DNA from: Telmatactis stephensoni
Taxonomy: Eukaryota; Cnidaria; Anthozoa; Actiniaria; Isophelliidae
DNA: 64,000 nucleotides
Assembly: GCA_029948255.1 (NCBI GenBank)
Contig: JALIZF010001413.1
Location: 1 to 64,000, forward strand
Direction: 5' to 3'
Of the stretch, positions 59,762-64,000 are shown piece after piece. Each line of letters opens with the position of its first letter. Within the stretch, counting starts at the first letter, position 1. The translations under genes and the position numbers were made by a program. The notes under the pieces are model-generated. The model did not search any database, was not told the DNA's origin, and saw only the letters and a program-made list of their open reading frames with translations.

Positions 59762-62700
59762 CACTGGACGAAAAAATGGATTTACAGTATGAGTAAAGCT
59801 GATGCAAAACTGTAGTAAATACCGTATTTGCTCGTATTTTTACACATTTGCTCAAATGCAAACTTTGTGTTTGGCTTTATATTTACTGCACCAGGGCAGT
59901 TGGTGAATACCGCTTTCACCTAAATAGTAAACACTGTAGCAAATCTATAGCAAATTTGCAAGTTTGGCAATGTTTGCCACGGTAGCAAATGTGTAGTAAA
60001 TATGAAGTTTGATTTCGAGTTTGCTGTGAGAGCAAATGTAACAGCAAATTTGCAAATTTGGCAATGTTTGCAACGGTAGTAAATGTCAAGTAAATATTGA
60101 ATTTGCCTTTGATTTTGCTGTGAGGGCAAACGCAGCGTAAACTCGAGATTTAATTGCGCTCCAATTATAGTATATTTGTCGTTGTGCAAGCCATTGCAAA
60201 CACGATCAAACTAAATTGCTCTTTGAAAAGTATAATTTCTAGATTTGCGTGTACGCTGTTTGATATATCGCGCTATCGCATGGAAGCTAAACGTGCGTTA
60301 TTGCATCAGGACGATATAATACTCATAGAATCAAACTTTTATTAGGAAATATTCAGTATATATACACACATCTTTAAAATGCATTTAATTGAAAATTATG
60401 ACTCTCAAAATCAATCTAATCAATCACCTATGGATATACATCTAAATCCCTCTTTCATTTCAACCTTTGATCCTTTAATAAGATTTTTTAAATTTGAATT
60501 CATTTCAATCTAAATCAAGTATGCTAAAATTCAACTTTGAAATTACTATCTATTTTAATATCTAAAACCCTCTTATATGTTTTAATAATTCTATAATGTG
60601 ACTTCTCAAATGAAATCCAATTCAATTTAAAATCAGCATTGCTGGATTATAAGTTTGATGATATACACTCCTTGTGTTATTTTGTCATCTCACTATTTCA
60701 CTTTTAACAAACTAATACACTAGCTAATTTTGGAACCAGTATCTGACATGATAGTTTGTTTAGCTCTCTGAAGAGATGCAAAATCTTGTTATTTAATTTA
60801 TATTTGAACTGTTTTCAAGGAGAGAAAAATTAATTAGCTACAAGGCAATACAAGTTTCTTCAAAAGTCAGTACATTTGTACATGAATCCAATAACAAGGT
60901 CTGAATACTTTATGACCCAAACACAAATAATACCACGGTTACATCTCACTCAATGTCAGACTTGACTGTACATAGTATATTCTTTTTAGTTTTGGTAACA
61001 GCCTGTGATAATCACGAAGTACACATCAATGACCCAGGAAGGTGTGATTGGACAATATAAATACTTTAACTTTCCACAACTTCCACAGGTTTTTGCTTAA
61101 AATTTTGAATAGCTTATGCAACATCGAGGCGGACATTGAGCAACATACTGACCATTAACTTGTTTATTACTTAACTAAGCTCACTTCAAATCTCATACGA
61201 AAATAAAAAAAACTAACTCGGGACTGTGATCAAAATCCAAACTGCAAGTTCAGCCTCATCCATAAAGACATACTAATTATGTTCTTATTGATTTGAGCTC
61301 AGCTTAGGAGAATACTGACTAAGATCAAATTAATCACACCACTTAGGATGTTCTTGCATTGACCTCTTTCAGTTTTTCACAAAGAGAAAATATTTTTACC
61401 CTTGAAAATTATAATTTTGCTTTCTAAAAAGAATGGCGTAAGAGTCAGCTCAAAATAATAATCTAATGACAATTAACTGAATAATATTTATGACAGGAGG
61501 AAAATGATTTTGAGTACCAGCTGATATTGCACCACTGTTTGCAATAATTATCCAACATCAGTAACACTCTGTAATGAGAAAGTAAAAGAATCATTACTAG
61601 TCTGCAACATGTAGCGCAATATAGTCTGCAGGCCTGTGCTCTTATAGCAGTGCCTGGGTGCCTGAGAACAGCCTTGATTTGGTTTAATATTTTACACTCT
61701 TCTACACTGTGTATTAAAGTGTCATGAAGTGTACAAAGCAATCATGTCACTACTGTTTACAACACTTTTTGATGCCCGAAACAATAGCACAAAGACCTTG
61801 AATGTACTTGAGTTCATTTTGGTGTGTTAATAAATACAGGGGAAAATTATGACAATAATATATAGCTTTAATATTCACTTACCAATTATAAGGAATTTGA
61901 AGAAAACTGGTCATCATATGTTGTGAATCGAAATCTAGAATAACAAAATAAAAGAGTTCCACAGTCAATAGGATTATTTGAAAGCAACGTAGTCGTGATA
62001 GGCTTTCAAGATATAATAGTATCCTCTCGGATAATGTTTATTTACGACTGTTGTCGAACTTTTCCTTAAGAAAAACACTATAAACTTGCTCCTTTGGAAA
62101 CCACAAAACTATACATTACTAGGGTATTAGTAGGGAAATGTCCCAGTTAAGAAAAGAGCGTTTTTTACCCTGTGAGCAAAGGGATTTCGGCTCTGGGATT
62201 CTGAACTCCTTCTCCGAAAGCTCGAAGGTCAATAATTTCGAAAATTTGCTAAAGTACGAATATAAAAGCTCAACGAGTCCGAGCTTTCCTTCACAAGTCA
62301 AAATGTGAATCAATAAATAAACAATTTTTCTTATGTAAAGTATCTAAAGAATAAAAAATACAATTAATTACAGTTAGTTTATTTACCATTTTGAAGTAAT
62401 CGTAGCACAGACCATAAGCTTAAATATCCGCCATTTGTCGATCGCTTCTTCTCTCCATTGCGATAAAATACGAAGGTTTTATGCATCAAAACAATGACAA
62501 TTTTGAAGAAAAACGTCTCTTAACTTGTCGCTCTTCGTTTAACAAGAATAAAAATCATTTTCTAGCACAAAATAAGAAATTTTCGCTTCACGACTTGTCC
62601 AACACTCCTCGCTTCAACAGTTTCAACAGAAAATGGCCGCCACGCGCCAAGCAATTCAAATAAGTCACATGATAGCATACGGTGCTTTCATTGGTCAATC

Positions 62701-63463
62701 GATAATCCAAAGACTAGCCACCAGTTTCCGTCAGATTTGTTATTATACTTTTCTCTCTTGGCCTTTTTCGATTTATCTATTTTTTTTGCAAACGAAATAA
62801 AATCAACATTATTTTTCTGCATACAAAGATTCTTTCTGTTGAGTCCTTACCCTGAAAGCAAAGTTTGCTACTTATGTAAACCAATAGCACATTCGGAGCA
62901 TCAGATTTGCAGTGTAGCAAAAGTGTAGCAAATTTAATCCAAAGTACAAATTTACCTGGGTATGCAAATCTACAGCAAATGTAAACCAAACTTAATAATT
63001 GCGTTACATTTGCTAGATTCGAAAATGTAGAGTTTACTCTAATTTTGCTACTTATGTAAAACCAATAGCAAATTTAATGCAAAAGTACAATTTTACCTGG
63101 CTACGCAAATCTACAGCAAATATGAGCCAAATTCAATAATTGCGTTACATTTGCTATAGTCGGAAATGTGGAGTTTACATTGATTTTGCTACTTAAGTAA
63201 ACCAATAGCAAATTCAGAGCACTAGATTTGCAGTATAGCAAAAGTGTAGCAAATTTAATCCAAAAGTAAAATTTACCTGCCTATGCAAATCTATAGCAAA
63301 TATAAGCCAAACTCAGTAATTGCGTTACATTTGCTAGATTTGTAAACGTGGAGTTTACATCAATTTTGCTACTCGTGTAAAGCAATAGCAAATTTGGAGC
63401 ACCAGATTTGCTCTGTATTTGCTCATTACGCAAACTTGAGCAAATCCATTTTTTCGTCCAGTG
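59762..63463. mobile_element. 3702-bp non-autonomous CACTA (EnSpm)-type element
   Basis: Perfect 22-bp TIRs starting CACTGGACGAAAAAATGG, flanked by AAA (59759-59761, 63464-63466); the single AAA stands at 4018-4020 in copy A. CACTG ends with a 3-bp target repeat fit the CACTA/EnSpm superfamily. Subterminal zones carry dense GCAAAT/ATTTGC motifs in tandem units: left about 59840-60140, right about 62860-63440. The interior (about 60200-62840) is AT-rich with no ORF above about 90 codons and no transposase motif. Confidence 0.88.
62860..63440. repeat. Right subterminal tandem repeats of the CACTA element
   Basis: TTTGCTACTTATGTAAACCA-type unit starts at about 62864, 63046, 63184 and 63364 (spacing about 140-180). 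Each holds GTAGCAAATTTAATCCAAA, ATGCAAATCTACAGCAAAT and GCGTTACATTTGCTA. The left end has a simpler set around GTAGCAAAT and GGCAATGTTTGC. Confidence 0.85.
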
Positions 63464-64000
63464 AAACGTGCATTTATATCACACAAACATTAGTCCAGGA
63501 TTATTATGTAGCTAGTATTGTTGTACCTGCTGTTGGACTTGGAACTGGACAGGGATGGCAGAGTGTCTTTTTTAATTGAGGAGGGGATGGGGGAGGGGAT
63601 GGTAGGCACCGTGATTATCCAGCTTTGATATGAGTGGCGTATGCAAAAAGAAATCCTTTTACATGTGAAGGTCTGTAGATAACGTGAAGTATTTGTAACT
63701 GCCCTTCTACTAAAAATATTATCAGTCCTCTAAGTCCCCCCCCCCCCCCCCCCCCCATCTCGGCTGCACATGCTTGGAAATGATTACCCAGAAATTATTC
63801 CCTAACCACAAATTCTTTAAAGTGGATTATCATAAAAAAATATCGCTCCACAAAGCGAAGATATTAAAAAGCCGGCAATAATCAATGTGGATAACGCAGC
63901 CAACAGACCAAAAGAGCAGTTCACAAAAGGTAACAGAAAACGCTTAAAGTGCTTTTTTAAAGAATTTCAATGGAAATTAAAAATGATGAATGTAAAATGA
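63464..64000. other. Duplicated 3' flank, right end, with poly-C tract
   Basis: 63480-63940 matches 4040-4709. A run of about 20 C lies at 63737-63757 (copy A: CCCCCTCCCG). Beyond 63940 the two copies differ. No gene. Confidence 0.7.

Larger units (their letters stand above)
53250..63940 (+). repeat. Segmental duplication, copy B
   Basis: Partner of 120-4709. Longer because of insertions not present in copy A: about 54190-54880 (includes an AT microsatellite), 56659-56981, about 57780-59128, 59537-59713 and 59762-63463. Confidence 0.85.

Overview
This is a eukaryotic, AT-rich and very repeat-dense window. It looks metazoan and most likely cnidarian (coral or sea anemone). The evidence is: introns with GT-AG borders; a secreted multi-domain host protein with SRCR, EGF, uromodulin-type D8C and ZP modules; Crypton tyrosine recombinases of the DUF3504 type; BEL/Pao and Ty3/gypsy retroelement pieces; jockey/CR1-like LINEs; and large numbers of foldback and MITE elements. 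The cnidarian assignment is inference from domain style and repeat style. No database was searched. There is no bacterial operon, CRISPR array or classical RNA gene cluster.

Host genes. Positions 193-3711 hold the 3' end of ZP gene A (five exons of ZP domain, furin-like site and transmembrane tail; its 5' part lies off the left edge). ZP gene B appears to run from a signal-peptide exon at 6590 to a stop codon at 57756. Thirteen exons join in frame to about 915 codons: unnamed N-terminal domain, SRCR, EGF, D8C, Ser/Thr linker, ZP, transmembrane helix, short cytoplasmic tail. A fourteenth exon, a second EGF at about 52980, carries two in-frame stops. The domain exons SRCR, EGF, D8C, linker and EGF are all symmetric phase 1-1. 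Both genes are on the + strand and their 3' halves are copies: about 120-4709 corresponds to about 53250-63940, the second copy being stretched by later insertions.

Intron 1 of gene B (6713-24050) holds a 709-bp TTAA-flanked inverted-repeat element, a pentanucleotide array of about 3.9 kb, a broken BEL/Pao pol fragment, Crypton copy 1 with its hairpin, nested foldbacks, and a 3.1-kb long-TIR element carrying a retroelement-like gene piece and a 261-bp minisatellite. Intron 6 (28062-49163, a GC-AG intron) holds a foldback element, a gypsy element split by Crypton copy 2 (itself split by a LINE), a decayed LINE with a MITE inside, Crypton copy 3 inside a tandem-repeat block, and a jockey-like LINE split by a 1254-bp nested palindrome. 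The 3' side of copy B carries a 3.7-kb CACTA-type non-autonomous element whose empty site is preserved in copy A.

The most interesting signal is that all three Crypton-type recombinase genes are followed, 0.2-0.5 kb downstream of their stop, by a long near-perfect hairpin of about 141-149 bp. The arms differ in sequence between copies, but the heptamer GCGYAGC sits exactly at the dyad centre of each. Copy 2 sits in a gypsy integrase gene with both junctions visible, so the whole element (recombinase gene plus hairpin) can be delimited. This suggests a mobile-element architecture in which a tyrosine recombinase travels with a terminal hairpin.
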